Of a DNA stretch of 64,000 bases, positions 1 through 11,340 are shown piece after piece. Origin of the DNA: Stenogyne calaminthoides (Eukaryota > Streptophyta > Magnoliopsida > Lamiales > Lamiaceae); the NCBI GenBank assembly GCA_037126765.1, contig JBBCBC010000001.1, positions 32,410,804-32,474,803 on the forward strand, in the 5' to 3' direction. Numbering within the stretch: the first letter of the stretch is position 1; every line of letters starts with the position of its first letter. The notes under the pieces are model-generated. The model ran no database searches and was not told the DNA's origin. It saw only the letters and a program-made list of their open reading frames with translations. Position numbers and translations under genes: made by a program.

Positions 1-1217
1 GAACTAGTTTCCGGTATGGATAATAATGTTGAATCGTTCCTTTACCAAGGATAAAATATATTAATTAATGGAAAGCTATTTCAGTGGCTTGAATTAATTA
101 ATGGGCTAGATAATCTTAAACACGGAAAATAATAACCGGGAGCCATATTAACTGCAATATGGGTTAAGATGGATAGTGCAATATTAATTATGTTGTGGGA
201 TTAATTAATATTTATGGGCTTGAATAATATTGTGGCTCAATATTGATAATTCAAGATCCATTGGAAGGTCCAATCTTAATTCTCCTAAAGGCCCCCCAAG
301 TAGCCCAAGATAAAGTCCAATAACCTAAAAAAAGGTGTTTAAAAAATAAAATAAATTTTGTTGCTTATTTTTCCTCATTTTTTTTCGAAAAATATGAATA
401 AAAGGGGAGAAAGATTTTCTTTGAATTTTGTTATGGAATGAAGATATGTATTCTTGGAATACAAGATTATCTCATTAAATTCAAGAAATCTCCCACTTGG
501 TTATTTATATTGTGTTTTTTGAAATTTTTGAAATAAAAAGGGAAATAAAGATTTTCTTGATTTTCTTGAAAATATATTATGGAAGATATGTATTTCTTGA
601 AATACAAGTATATCTCATAAATTCAAGAAGATCCAAATCTTGGATTCTTTTCTCTTAATTTTAGAAAAATACTCCATAACAAGATGAGGTGGGATTTTTT
701 GTGGAATATTTTAATTATGGAGAAAAGAATATATGAGATATATTCAAGATTTCTTGGAGATCAAGAAAAGATTTTCCCACATTGGTTTTTCCTCAAAATT
801 TCGACCACCACCCCATCTATAAATAGGGGATGATTCTTTCATTCCCAAGTACAATTCCATGTCTTTGGAAAAATTAGTAAATCCACAAAGGTGGTGCAAC
901 AAATTTTATTTTCCTTTTGTTAATTGTTCATGAGCTTCCTTCCAATCGGATTGTCGAGCAAGGACTAGGGAATACTTGGGAAGGTCTTTTGGTGTGTTTT
1001 CATCGACGAGACCGTTGCCATTCCAAGAGGTAAGTTCACGTAAACTCGTAGTAATTCCGCATGCGTAGGATTTACGTGAACTGTTTATATGCATGATTTG
1101 TTGTTGAATTATTATTTGAATTAATATAGGATTAATTCATGCTAGTAATAATTGTCAGAATTAAATTTGTATTTAAATATTCATCCCGAATAGATCTGGG
1201 CAATTAATTCCCCAACA
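1..1217 (+). mobile_element. 3' part of a Copia LTR, opposite in orientation to Cop1 (left arm)
   Basis: This stretch is a near-identical reverse complement of the inner two thirds of the Cop1 LTR at 4,976-6,183. It ends with CCCCAACA at 1,217, exactly the 3' terminus of that LTR family, and the next base belongs to Cop1 integrase coding sequence. A TATA box (TATAAATAG) lies at 818-826 in the plus orientation. The simplest reading is that a sister element in plus orientation inserted into Cop1 integrase and that its 3' LTR end is seen here. A solo LTR would look the same. The 5' part of the LTR lies to the left of the window, so the second junction cannot be seen. Confidence 0.85.
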
Positions 1218-2128
1218 GTTGGCAATGAGGTTAGCCCCCTTAGCTCATTTAAGGTAATGTCACTTCTGGGTCTTCTTTCGTTCATATAGTCTTCTTCCAA
1301 AAATCTAAAGTGGGTGCTGATTACCACCTTTTGATCCTCGGGACCATAGAACATACACCCTTTTGTTCCCTCGGTGTATCCTATAAACAACCTTAATTCT
1401 GATCGAGGATCCAATTTACCGGCTTCCTTGTCCAACACGTAGGCCGGACACCCCCAAATTCTCATGTGTCTCAAACTGGGCTTGCGCCCGATCCACAATT
1501 CTTTGGGAGTTTTGGGATCCAATTTAGATGGCACCAAGTTCAGAATGTAAGCCGCTGTTTCCAAGGCATGACCCCAGAACGACTTAGGAAGATCCGCATA
1601 ACTCATCATTGATCTAACCATTTCTAAAAGAGTTTTGTTTCTTCGCTCTGCAACCCCGTTTTGTTGAGGGGTTCCGGGTGCAGTTAGCTGGGATACAATC
1701 CCTTCATCTGACAAGTAGTTCAAAAACTCATCGCTGAGGTACTCGCCTCCACGATCGGATTGTAGAGACTTGATACGTATTTCCCTATGATTCTCTGCTT
1801 GAGCCTTAAATTCTTTGAATTTTTCAAAGGTCTCAGATTTATGCTTCATAAGAAAAATATAGCCGTACCTTGAGTAGTCATCAATAAAAGTGACGAAATA
1901 CTCATAACCTCCTCTTGCTTTGGTTGACATTGGACCACATACGTCTGTGTGAATAATTTCTAACACTTCTTTGGCTCTATTCCCCTTGTCTCTGAATGCC
2001 CTCTTGGTCATTTTACCCTCCAAACATGATTCGCAGGTTCGAATTTGTTCAACTTGGAGAGACTCCAGTGAACCGTCTTTTACCAACCTTTGGATCCTCT
2101 TTGGATTAATATGTCTCAATCTTAGATG
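1218..2128 (-). pseudogene. Cop1 integrase, 3' truncated
   Basis: This is the integrase part of a Copia polyprotein, which inserts the cDNA copy into chromosomes. The zinc-binding region has paired His residues (HLRLRH) followed by CESC. The catalytic DDE triad is complete: D in HTDVCGPM, D in LQSDRGGEYLS and E in QQNGVAERRNKTLLEM. Downstream are the typical Copia segments LRHMRIWGCPAYVL and LFIGYTEGTKGCMFYG. The frame joins the gag-protease frame directly and is parted from it only by an in-frame TGA (2,129-2,131). At 1,217 the reading runs into LTR sequence and gains a few foreign residues before stopping, so the C-terminal part and everything after it are lost here. Confidence 0.88.
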
Positions 2129-3451
2129 TCATAGAAGTGTCTCGTTCAAGTCTAATGAACATTTTCTTTTATCGGAAACAGTTGATGTGTTATAGGATGC
2201 ATTTGGTGAGTGGTGTGAACAGTTAATTGTATAGAGATTATTCGACAACGTTCCATGACAGATAAATTTATCATAAAGAGAAATGGTAACAACTTTATCA
2301 AAAGTAACCGAATATCCATCAAGGTAAAGTTTAGAAACCAAAATTAAATTCTTTCTAAAACTAGGAACGTTAAGAACATCTCTTAAAATGAAAACTCTGT
2401 CTTCAAAAGACAGGTGCACTTCTTCCACTGCTTCAGCTGCCACTCTCGTAGCATCGCCCAGTGTGATGAGGATCTCACTCCCACTAAGTTGTCGGGTCCG
2501 CTTGAACCCCTGTAAAGTGAAACAAACATGATCAGTGGATCCCGTATCCACCACCCATAAATGGGAGGCATACGCCGCTAAGCAAGTTTCAACAACTAGT
2601 GCGTGAGAATTACCTTTCTTTCCATCCCTTCTGGGTTTGGAACAGGCTGCCCTCCAATGTCCCTTTTCACCGCAGTTGAAACATTTTCCTTTTGGTACTT
2701 TCTTGACACCCATCCAGCTAACTGTCTTTCTCTTACTTTTCTTAGTGACGAGTTTGCTTTGGATCTGACCACTTTCCTTTTCTTGAGTCTTGCCTTCCAT
2801 TGGCCTAGACCTTGAGAAAAGACTTTTAGTCACCAATGCTTCGTCTTTCTTTCCTAAATGCTTCTCTATTTTCTCCAAGGCTTCTTGTAGAATGTCCATA
2901 GTAAACATGTGATCACTCATCACAAAACTACAGTAAAACCCATCGAAGCACCTTGGAAGAGTTAGCAAAAGAAATTCGATTTGAGCCTCATCACAATACT
3001 TAGTACCGAGATAAGCCAGTTTTTCAAAATGGCGTTTTATTCTGAGAACATGCTCCCTTACGGGTGTTCCCTCAGCCATCTTTAGCCTGGCCACGTCGTC
3101 ATTTTTAAACTGATTGATCATGCGGTCTTTTGTTAAAAACATTTCTTCAAGACTTTGCATAATTTCTGCAGCAGACTCAACACCTTCATGAATGTATCTC
3201 AAATCATCAGACAGTGAAGTCAAGATTACACGTTTCATGGGTTCATTGGCCTGCTCCCAAATATTATACAAGTGTCTTTCCGCATCAGCTGATCCATCAG
3301 TAGGTATATAGGGCTTGGGTACATCAAGAACCCAATGATGTTCTTGTGCAGGTAGGACAAAACTTATATTTAGTTTCCAAACAACATAATTGTCACCAGT
3401 TAATTGGTGTTCTTTGAGTGTATATAACAGTGGATTAAAAGGTTGTGACAT
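2129..3451 (-). CDS. Cop1 gag-protease ORF ending at an in-frame TGA
   Basis: This 440-residue ORF starts with MSQPFNPLLYTLKE. It contains a Copia gag domain of the UBN2 type over roughly residues 20-200, a basic stretch, and a CCHC zinc knuckle (CFNCGEKGHWRAAC, about residues 258-271) for RNA packaging. The pepsin-type protease active site WVVDTGSTDHVC is near residue 300, and the start of the gag-pre-integrase region (RKNLILVSKLYLDG) follows. The ORF stops at TGA 2,129-2,131 after NETLL. The related CopE copy has TGG (Trp) at the same position, so this is a nonsense change and not a programmed end. In an active element one polyprotein would be cleaved by the protease. Confidence 0.9.
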   Translation of the reverse strand: MSQPFNPLLYTLKEHQLTGDNYVVWKLNISFVLPAQEHHWVLDVPKPYIPTDGSADAERHLYNIWEQANEPMKRVILTSLSDDLRYIHEGVESAAEIMQSLEEMFLTKDRMINQFKNDDVARLKMAEGTPVREHVLRIKRHFEKLAYLGTKYCDEAQIEFLLLTLPRCFDGFYCSFVMSDHMFTMDILQEALEKIEKHLGKKDEALVTKSLFSRSRPMEGKTQEKESGQIQSKLVTKKSKRKTVSWMGVKKVPKGKCFNCGEKGHWRAACSKPRRDGKKGNSHALVVETCLAAYASHLWVVDTGSTDHVCFTLQGFKRTRQLSGSEILITLGDATRVAAEAVEEVHLSFEDRVFILRDVLNVPSFRKNLILVSKLYLDGYSVTFDKVVTISLYDKFICHGTLSNNLYTINCSHHSPNASYNTSTVSDKRKCSLDLNETLL

Positions 3452-4960
3452 GATGAACTGAAATAAATAATAATATGCATTAGCACAAATATATCACAAA
3501 ATTCGATCACATGTTTCATATTAAAATCTCAAAAAAATATGAACATGCATCAGTCAACATCTCAAAACAGTTTAAATAAGCCACGTGGGGTGGACCATTA
3601 TTTAAACACATTCAAGTAGGTTACAAACAAGAACAGTTACAAACCTTTAATATCTAGATTAATAGTTGGCTCCCACTTGACCAATATAAAATTGACAGGG
3701 ACTTCGGGGAAGTATATGCATACCAATTTTATACCTAAGTAATAACCATGATTAAATACAGAATTATTATTTCACTTTGAACGAGCCTCGTGGGGAGGGT
3801 CATCGTCGCCGCTAGTAATAATCCACAATAATCCATTTGGAATTTATTCATGTGAAAGCTATCTTTTGACCGTCCCGTTCGGGGAATTTCTCCAAAAGAA
3901 TTCACAAATAAATAAATCATGGAGGTCAAAATTAATTCAATTTTATTATCCATAAAATTGTCAATTAATTGTTTAAGCATACTTAGTAATTTTCGAAAGT
4001 GAGATTTTTCAAAATATTTTCTCATGCATCGCAAATTTAAACACAATTTAAATAAGCATAAAATAATGCATAAACATCAAAACAAAAAATTAAACATATT
4101 GGGCACATATATCCAATTGTCATGGTTAATTTTTGTCATGCCTTGATCTCGAGAAATTATCTTCTTTGCCTTCATCGTTCTTCTCGAAAGGTTCGCCACG
4201 TCTAGTGATGTCATCGACCAGCCATGGTCGCGATGCCCTTTAGCACTCCCGCCGTGTCGAGTGGCGTCCGTCTTGGCGCCGCGAAGCGCTAAGCGCCGCA
4301 GCCGCCGCCCGCCTTCGGTAGTTCTCGGCGGGCCTCGGCGGTCCTGCGGATCTGCAAGACGCCTGCAGACGCTACCAAGACCGCCTCGCCCGCAAGATCG
4401 CCCTCTCGCCCTGCCCACGCATGCCTCGGCTGGCGCCCGCCCACCACAAGACGAGGCTCCCCGTCGCCTGGTCGATCCCCCCGCCACGCGACGGCTCGCC
4501 ACAGGCGCCTGGCCGATCCCGCCACAAGACGAGGCCCCCTGCCCCACGCTCGTGAGTGCCCGCCAGTGTCCTCGTCGCGCGCATGCCTCCCATGGCACAT
4601 TTCGCGCGATGCACACTGCCTACGCCCGGTTCCGGACCGTCTTTTAATTCTTCGTCTCCGCCTCCATTTTCGATCCGGTTTACAATTTATTTATAAAAAT
4701 AAATAAACCTAGATCTAGACTAGTCTATTACATTGATTAAATCAAACAAATTCTAATCTACTCGTGGATTTTCTCATGAGGCAAAACGAATTCGAACGAA
4801 TTGAATTAAAAAACCACAATTTATATGCATGCATAAATAAACACATTAAATTCCATGACAATTGGATACCTGCAAAAAAGATCTAGCAATTCTACTATCC
4901 AATTTCAAATTTAATGAAAACAAATTAAATTACAATTTAAAATTCAGAGCCCGAAATCGA
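3452..4960 (-). other. Cop1 5' untranslated leader with GC-rich segment
   Basis: This is non-coding leader between the primer binding site and gag. Its outer parts match the CopE leader (42,890-44,330), but the middle, about 4,190-4,650, is strongly GC-rich and unlike the GC-rich middle of CopE, although the flanks on both sides are shared. Long open frames in the GC-rich part occur on both strands. They look like by-products of base composition and I do not call them genes. Confidence 0.7.
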
Positions 4961-4973
4961 GGCTCTGATACTA
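4961..4973 (-). promoter_or_regulatory. Cop1 primer binding site (tRNA-iMet)
   Basis: The minus strand reads TAGTATCAGAGCC two bases after the LTR end. The canonical tRNA-iMet site is TGGTATCAGAGC, so one G-to-A change is present. It primes minus-strand cDNA synthesis. Confidence 0.85.
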
Positions 4974-4975
4974 GT

Positions 4976-6813
4976 TGTTGGGGAATTAATTACCCGGATC
5001 TATTCGGGATGAATATTTAAATACAAATTTAATTCTAACAATTATTACTAGCATGAATTAATCCTATATTAATTCAAATAATAATTCAACAATAAATCAT
5101 GCATATAAACAATTCATATAAATCCTACGCATGCGGAATTGCTACGGGTTTACGTGAACTTACCTCTTGGAATGGCAATGGACTCGATCGATAAGAACAC
5201 ACCAAAAAGCCTTCCCAAGTATTCACTAGTCCTTGCTCGTCAATCCGGTGGAAGGAAACTCACGAACAATTAACAAAAGGGAAAATAAAAATTTGTTGCA
5301 CCACCTTTGTGGATTTGCTAATTTTTCCAGCACATGGAATTGTCCTCGGGGATGAAGAAATCATCCCCTATTTATAGATAGGTGGTGGCCGATTTTCATC
5401 ATGGAATAGGGAGGAAAAATCTTTTCTTGATCTCCAAGAAATCTTGAATATATTTCATATATTCTTTTCTCCATAATTAAGATATTCCATAAAAATTCCA
5501 CCTTCTCTTGTTATGGTTATTTTCGAAAAAACAAGGATAAAGATTCCAAGATTTGGATCTTCTTGAATTTATGAGATAAACCTGTATTGCAAGAATACAT
5601 ATCTTCCATAATATCTTTTCAAGAAAATCAAGAAAATTTTTCTTTCCCTTATTCTTTCAAAATTTTCGAAAACTTCATATAAATAACCAAGTGGGAGATT
5701 TCTTGAATTTAATGAGATAATCTTGTATTCCAAGAATACATATCTTCATTCCATAACAAAATTCAAAAAAAATCTTTCTCCCCTTTTATTCATATTTTTC
5801 GAAAAAAATGAGGAAAAATAGCAACAAAAAATTATTTTATTTTTAAACACCTTTTCAGTTATTGGACTTTATGTTTGGGCTACTTGAGGGGCCTTTAGGA
5901 GAATTAAGATTGGACCTTCCAATGGATCTTGAATTATCAATATTGAGCCACAATATTATTCAAGCCCATAAATATTAATTAATCTCACTACATAATTAAT
6001 ATTGCACTATCCATTTTAACCCATATTACAGTCAATATGGCTCCCGGTTATTATTTCTCGTGTTTAAGATTATCTAGCCCATTAATTAATTCAAGCCACT
6101 GAAATAGCTTTCCATTAATTAATATCTTTTGTCCTTGGTTAAGGAACGATTCAACATTATTATCCATACCGGAAACTAGTTCCACTTGCAAGATTTGGTA
6201 TGATAAAACTTATGAACCTCCCAAGGGGGCAAATCGAACAAGCGTACTTGCACATGATTCTCCGTATTAAATCTTAGCAATCGCATGTGACCAATAATAT
6301 TGCCCAAGATATAAAGTATTGAATCTCGTTGATTCTCTACCCGTAATAAGTCAAAGCAATAATTACTAACCACACGCGATCCTATTTAAGGGACGAAGAT
6401 TAAGAAAAAACAAACCACTAAGGTCTAATTCTTCCTAGTTCAGTTCTGAAGAATTTGTCCTCCTGTAGGTCCTATTCAGTGCACTAGACATGCACTAGTG
6501 TAATCTCTTGGTCAAGACAAGCCAATCTGAGCCTTACACTTCAACCTTTCACGATGGATTGTTCATTTCCATCTAGGTCGTGAATGGTGTACTTTTGGTT
6601 ATAAGGAACTGTTAATTTAATCTTCTGTGATCTGGTATCACTAAATTAACTACAATGTAACACGTACTATTTATTGAACATTTATGCAGTAAATATATAT
6701 AACATTCGATGATATTTAAAGCATCAGTGATAAACAATTTATTTCAGTAAATAAGATCGAAATCCAGTTTGATTATACAAAGTAAAAGCATACTTTTCAG
6801 TATAATCCCAACA
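4976..6813 (-). mobile_element. Cop1 5' LTR
   Basis: An 1,838-bp LTR, TGTTGGGG...CCCAACA on the plus strand. The TATA box on the minus strand (TATAAATAG, 5,368-5,376) leaves U3 of about 1.4 kb and R-U5 of about 0.4 kb. Two imperfect repeats of roughly 140 bp (about 5,560-5,690 and 5,699-5,800) lie upstream of the TATA box. Each contains TTCTTGAA and the palindrome TGTATTCNNNGAATACA or a close variant. Confidence 0.92.
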
Positions 6814-7548
6814 AGAACAAGAACACACATGCATCGAATTTGGGCAAGGGTCAAAATCGAACATATTGAGCCAATCGACGCATGGGCACGAGTCACCGTC
6901 GCCGCCTTCGCGCACGGCCGACTCGCCGCCCAAACGAAACAATTGTGTGGGGTCGCGCATGGAGCCGCGACCCCTTACGCTCAAACTGGTTCAAAACCAG
7001 AAGGCGGCAAAATCGAATTGACGGCGCGCCACCACTGGTTTGTCTCGATCTCGGTGGCGCGCCGCCTAGAATCGAATCAAAACGGACACAGGGGCCGAGT
7101 TTAGAAGGGAATCAAGCAGCGAGTCTCAAATCGAGATGAGTCGGTTACATACCACCATGATTCGAGGTGATCCGAGGGCGCACCTCCGAAAAAGTGACTA
7201 AACCAGAGGGTTCGCATCTCAATCGAAATGAGAGCGGTGAATGCAAAATTGGGAGAGGTGGGCCCGCGTGACCGGTGCGAGATGCGGCCCAAGGCCGCTG
7301 GCTCGAGCGCCGTCGCCGCGGCCCACAAACTGGAAAGACATAGCGGCGGAGGCGAGAGGGTTTGAAGACGAAGCAAAAAAGGAACCAGGCAAAACAAATA
7401 AGGGTTGAGTCTCATCTAATGAGCGTGCCCCATCACACAATATTCATATGGTGTAGTCAACACTCATGGCCGCACGGAACGATTTATAAAAAATAAAAAT
7501 TTTAATTTTATAAATCTAAATTTATGCAATCAATTAAAGAGCCTGAAG
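6814..7548 (-). other. CopD leader remnant, GC-rich, no gag present
   Basis: Sequence between the CopD primer binding site and the right edge of Cop1. It is GC-rich around 6,870-7,330, as in the leaders of Cop1 and CopE, and holds no recognisable gag. Cop1 inserted here, so the CopD coding region, if it survives, is to the left of the window. The open frames in it show no known domain. Confidence 0.6.
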
Positions 7549-7560
7549 CTCTGATACCAC
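7549..7560 (-). promoter_or_regulatory. CopD primer binding site (tRNA-iMet)
   Basis: The minus strand reads GTGGTATCAGAG immediately after the LTR end, containing TGGTATCAGAG, which continues as CTTC. This fixes the orientation of CopD as minus. Confidence 0.85.
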
Positions 7561-9156
7561 TGTAAGAATTTATAGGCACGTAAACACGTAATACATGCGC
7601 AGCGGAAATTAAAGTTCACCAACAACGAACAGTTAATTGCATAATTAAATACGAGTAAACGTAAACAGAATTCTTACATCAATTCGTATACGGATTCCTC
7701 AACTATGGTATCCACGTAACAGTCGTTTACTAATTTGCACAAATGTGCTAGCGTTGAATCCCCGAGATGAATTTGCTAGGAAAATTCTAACTTAGAGATT
7801 TTATGGAGAAAATATGAACTCACGTTTTATGAATTCCCAAGAGCTCATATATATAGGAGAGGCCCAACTTAAATCTTAAGCTAACCTTTATTAGGAAAAA
7901 TCCCTAATAAAATAAATCTCTCAGATATATTTCCCACATATAAATCTCTACGGATTTAAATTCCATATATGACAAATATCTACGATTTATTTCCATATAT
8001 ATTAAATCCTATAATAATATTCCAAATATTATTATTGGGAATTCTTATTTAATTAAATCCAATTTAATTAAATATTAATAATAATTAATTCAAAATTAAT
8101 CTACTATTAATTACTTCTCCATAAATTAAATATTAAATCTAATTTAATATTTAATCAACCAACTATAATTAGTAAACAACCATTACTTGTTGTGTGACCC
8201 ATAGGCCCTTATATATCGAGCGATTAGTCAAACTAACGGTCTTAATTGAACCCTAGACAATAAATCAGACATTCTCAATATATGAGGTACGTTGCGAGAA
8301 ACGTGCAACTACCTGTAACTGAAACATGGGCTATTACGATTTCCTCCTTTCATTCGCGAATACTCGATTAAGTCTTGAACATGATGAAGTGTCTATTCAA
8401 ATAACTTAATCATATTATCTCTAATCACTAATTGATCATGTATATCACACTTAGCCACAAAGTCTAAGTTGACGTGCATCGGCCGATGACTTTGATCCAA
8501 TTATGATGAGAAGATGAATATTCTCTCTAAATCCACTTTGAGGAATGAATCCTATTCTTGGCTCAACTACCACGCACATGTACTCCGTGATGAACCCAAT
8601 ACAAGCCATATCTACCCATGGTTAGGGTGCAAGCGTTGGTCATTGTCAAAGTTCATCATCCCACACATGTCGTGCGTATTGACCTCAAGTCAAAGGAGTA
8701 TCGCATCGCTCCCACTAACCGAGACACCCGTAGACACATATAGTGGAAATACATCAAACGGTTTCTCGGATGGGTGTACCAATACCCTCTAAGGTATTTG
8801 TGCATCCATCATGAGATACCTAGTATCTCGTAGTAAGTGAGATCTTACTACACTCTCTAAGAGTATAATGCAGATCGCACACCAATCTCCATTGTATCAT
8901 CAATATCCCATTATTGATGATCCTTGATCGGGGTTATTTGAGAATCATGCTTAAGTCATCTGAGTTCTCACAACCTTAATGACAGCAATGACTCATGGGA
9001 ACACTTGCATGAATAAATTCAAACAATCAAACATAATATTCAAACAAGTGTATTACCATACATTAATATTAAGTGAACTATAATATTAAATCAAAATGAA
9101 TATAATCGAGTATTATGTCCTTATAATAGATTGTCTCTAGGACACTAACGCTAACA
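7561..9156 (-). mobile_element. CopD 5' LTR
   Basis: A 1,596-bp LTR, TGTAAGAATTT...GCTAACA on the plus strand. It aligns along its whole length with the solo LTR at 19,930-21,531. A TATA-like TATATATAG lies near 7,848-7,856 (minus orientation). Its right edge interrupts the 3' coding end of CopC at 9,157. A small open frame at 8,514-8,792 lies inside the LTR and is not a gene. Confidence 0.9.
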
Positions 9157-9548
9157 ATGTGGATGTGATTGTTAAGCCTGATAGGAACATGGTAAAAGAA
9201 TGGAAGAAGATCAAAGGAGAATGGTACATCTCGGCTTATATCAATCAGGTTATTCCCACTGTTGATGCCAAAGATGAAATATTTAGAGATTGGTTGAGTA
9301 ACAAGCATCCAGTATTCTATGAATGCATTATGAGGGAGGCGAAGAAACTGAGTTGCATTCCAGTTGTCCCCGAGGTCGAAACCATGGAATACAAGAAGAC
9401 TCCTGATGTGAAGCTGGACAAGATTGCTTTTAATGCAACTCTGAACATGTGTTTGGCTCAAGATGACATTTATGAAGAACACAAGGTTGCATAAATCAAA
9501 GCAAGGCTCTATGAGATGTGTGTTGTTCCGATGGAAAAGAGAGACTGA
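9157..9548 (+). pseudogene. CopC: C-terminal fragment of the additional ORF
   Basis: An open plus-strand frame runs from the CopD junction to TAA at 9,492-9,494 and continues in frame to TGA at 9,546-9,548. It resembles the C-terminus of the additional ORF in CopA (24,734-25,237) and CopB (54,376-54,961). Shared features are W..I.GEW / W..TRSEW, an acidic patch, F..WL..K.PvF and a following EAK. The TAA falls before a tail (KARLYEMCVVP) that corresponds to KWKLYQIFNVP in CopA, so it is probably a nonsense change in an old copy. Function is unknown. The N-terminal part was lost when CopD inserted. Confidence 0.7.
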
Positions 9549-9746
9549 AGGAATCAGAAGACTTAATTTTTGTAAGATTAGATTAGAAATTTTTTTTCAT
9601 CTTGTACTTGTAATGCTCACATGATCAATGAAATATTCTACTTTTCTGATCTTAAGACAAACTCTCGTTGTCTTCTGATTTACTATCTCCTTACTTTATC
9701 TTTAACATTGTTCAGCATACTTTCTAGTTAATGTTTTGGTTCCATC

Positions 9747-9760
9747 AAAAAGAGGGAAAT
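9747..9760 (+). promoter_or_regulatory. CopC polypurine tract
   Basis: AAAAAGAGGGAAAT lies directly before the LTR start. It is the plus-strand priming site, matching AAAAAGGGGGAAAT in CopA. Confidence 0.8.
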
Positions 9761-11099
9761 TGTGAGGATATATATAGTTTTGATGGAAGTTCCAAAACAA
9801 TTGTAATAGGACCAGTCGAACCTGTTAGTCGACTGATGATGAGTTAGGAAACTAGCTGAACATGTTAGGCAGCTGACGGAATAGAATAGGTCACATATTG
9901 AGGGGGAACACAATATGAATAGAGTAATACCGAAGATCAAAAGACAAGATCAACTGATGTCTCAGATCAGAAGACAAGATCAGCATATGCCATCAGAAGT
10001 CTAGATCAGAATATCTGAAGATCATAAGAACATCGACACTACAACAAGAAGAATGTCAACTTAGCTGGCTTTACAAGGCGCCGAATCAGTGTACTTGCTA
10101 GCCACTAAGAACTCGACACGTATGTACGGAATTGACAATGCAGGATATGGTGTATCAGGGCAAACGACTACAAATGACAAATATACACGAAGACGGCATG
10201 ACCTTCCTGAGCATGTCAAATCACGCTTGCAAGCTACCAAAAATAGCCTTAAATTCAAATTGCTCTCCAACGGCTCTTTGATTTCAAGGTCTATAAATAT
10301 GGGATCAAACCTTCAGAGTAAGGTTACAGAAATTATTATCAAGCTCAAGCCACAAGCAAATTTCCGCAAGAACACCAAGAAATCAAGCAAATATTCTAAG
10401 TGTTCATTCCATAGATTCTTAGTAAGAAATCTCATCCTTTAGCTTTAGGCTACACAAATACTATGATAGATTTCCAGTTGAAACAACTCAAATCTTATAC
10501 CCAAACCGAGTGTTAGGTTAAGTTTTGTTTAGCAAGACTTCAGATTAGGGTTTCTAGTTCCGATTTCTGGGATTGGTTGAGTGAGAACTCTTGAAACATA
10601 TGTTGTACTGTGTTGGACTAACACATTAATCTAAGTCCAGTTGGTTAAGTTGGTGCCCCTGCTGATAGGGAAGAGTTGACGTAGGACAAGTTGTCTGAAC
10701 CACTATAAATCTTGTGTGCATTTACCTGCTTTACACTTATCACACACCTGTTGAAAGAGAACATGCATATTCTAAGTTAAGATCAGATTTTCACCAAGCA
10801 ACTGATCTGATCAGTCTGTCATTTTGTCATCTGATCAGAAAACCTTAGAATCTGATTTAAAAAAACTGGTTTTTCTACACGGGTAAAACTTAGCTTCCAC
10901 ACAATCAGTTAAACTGATAGACACCAAACTGATCTGCTCTCAAGTGATCAGTAGGTTGGATATCAGTCTGTACTGATTCACTCACGCACTTGATATCAGT
11001 TAACTTGTCATTACAACTGATCACACGAAAAAGTTTTGGAAGTCTATTCACCCCTCCCCTCTAGACTTCCACCTCACTAAAACTCGTTCGGGACCTACA
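9761..11099 (+). mobile_element. CopC 3' LTR
   Basis: A 1,339-bp LTR, TGTGAGGATATATATAG...GGGACCTACA. It ends like the CopA/CopB LTR (on their minus strand) and shares the same TATA box context (TATAAATAT at 10,292-10,300). It is clearly diverged, so it represents an older or sister subfamily. In the region around 10,800-11,000 its CAG and CTG motifs are intact. Open frames inside it are not genes. Confidence 0.88.
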
Positions 11100-11111
11100 A
11101 GTATTTACCTA

Positions 11112-11340
11112 CAAAAAAAAAATCAACAGAAATTGTGTAGCAATCATATAAATCAACATGAACTGTAAGATTGATATACAATGAAGAATTATTTCACCAA
11201 ATTATTAGATGTAAAATAAGAACCTGAAAAAAAAATCAACACAAATTGTGTAGCAATCAAATAAATTAACATAAACTGTACAATTGATATACAATGAAGA
11301 ATTATCTCATCAAATCATTAGATGTAAAATAAGAACTTGC
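11112..11340. repeat. Two-copy tandem repeat, unit about 115 bp
   Basis: Two imperfect AT-rich copies follow each other, each running from AAATCAAC through TGTGTAGCAATCA to GATGTAAAATAAGAAC. No coding content. Confidence 0.8.

Larger units (their letters stand above)
1218..6813 (-). mobile_element. Cop1: Ty1/Copia LTR retrotransposon, 5' LTR to integrase
   Basis: On the minus strand the order is 5' LTR (6,813 to 4,976), primer binding site, GC-rich leader, gag, protease, integrase. Integrase before reverse transcriptase is the Copia order. The element stops inside the integrase C-terminal region at 1,218, where an LTR in the opposite orientation begins. Reverse transcriptase, RNase H and the 3' LTR are absent from the window and may lie to its left if the interruption is a nested insertion. 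Five bases at the right flank (AGAAC, 6,814-6,818) would be one copy of the target-site duplication. The partner lies outside the window. Confidence 0.9.

Noticed and set aside
4077..4647. Long overlapping frames in the GC-rich leader (also 43,714-43,979 and 6,739-7,440)
   Set aside because: Frames are open on both strands at once, with no known motif and extreme Arg/Ala/Pro composition. They arise from high GC content in a non-coding leader.
8514..8792. Open frames inside CopD LTRs (also 20,925-21,191)
   Set aside because: They lie within LTR U3 sequence, are not kept between the two LTR copies and have no domain.
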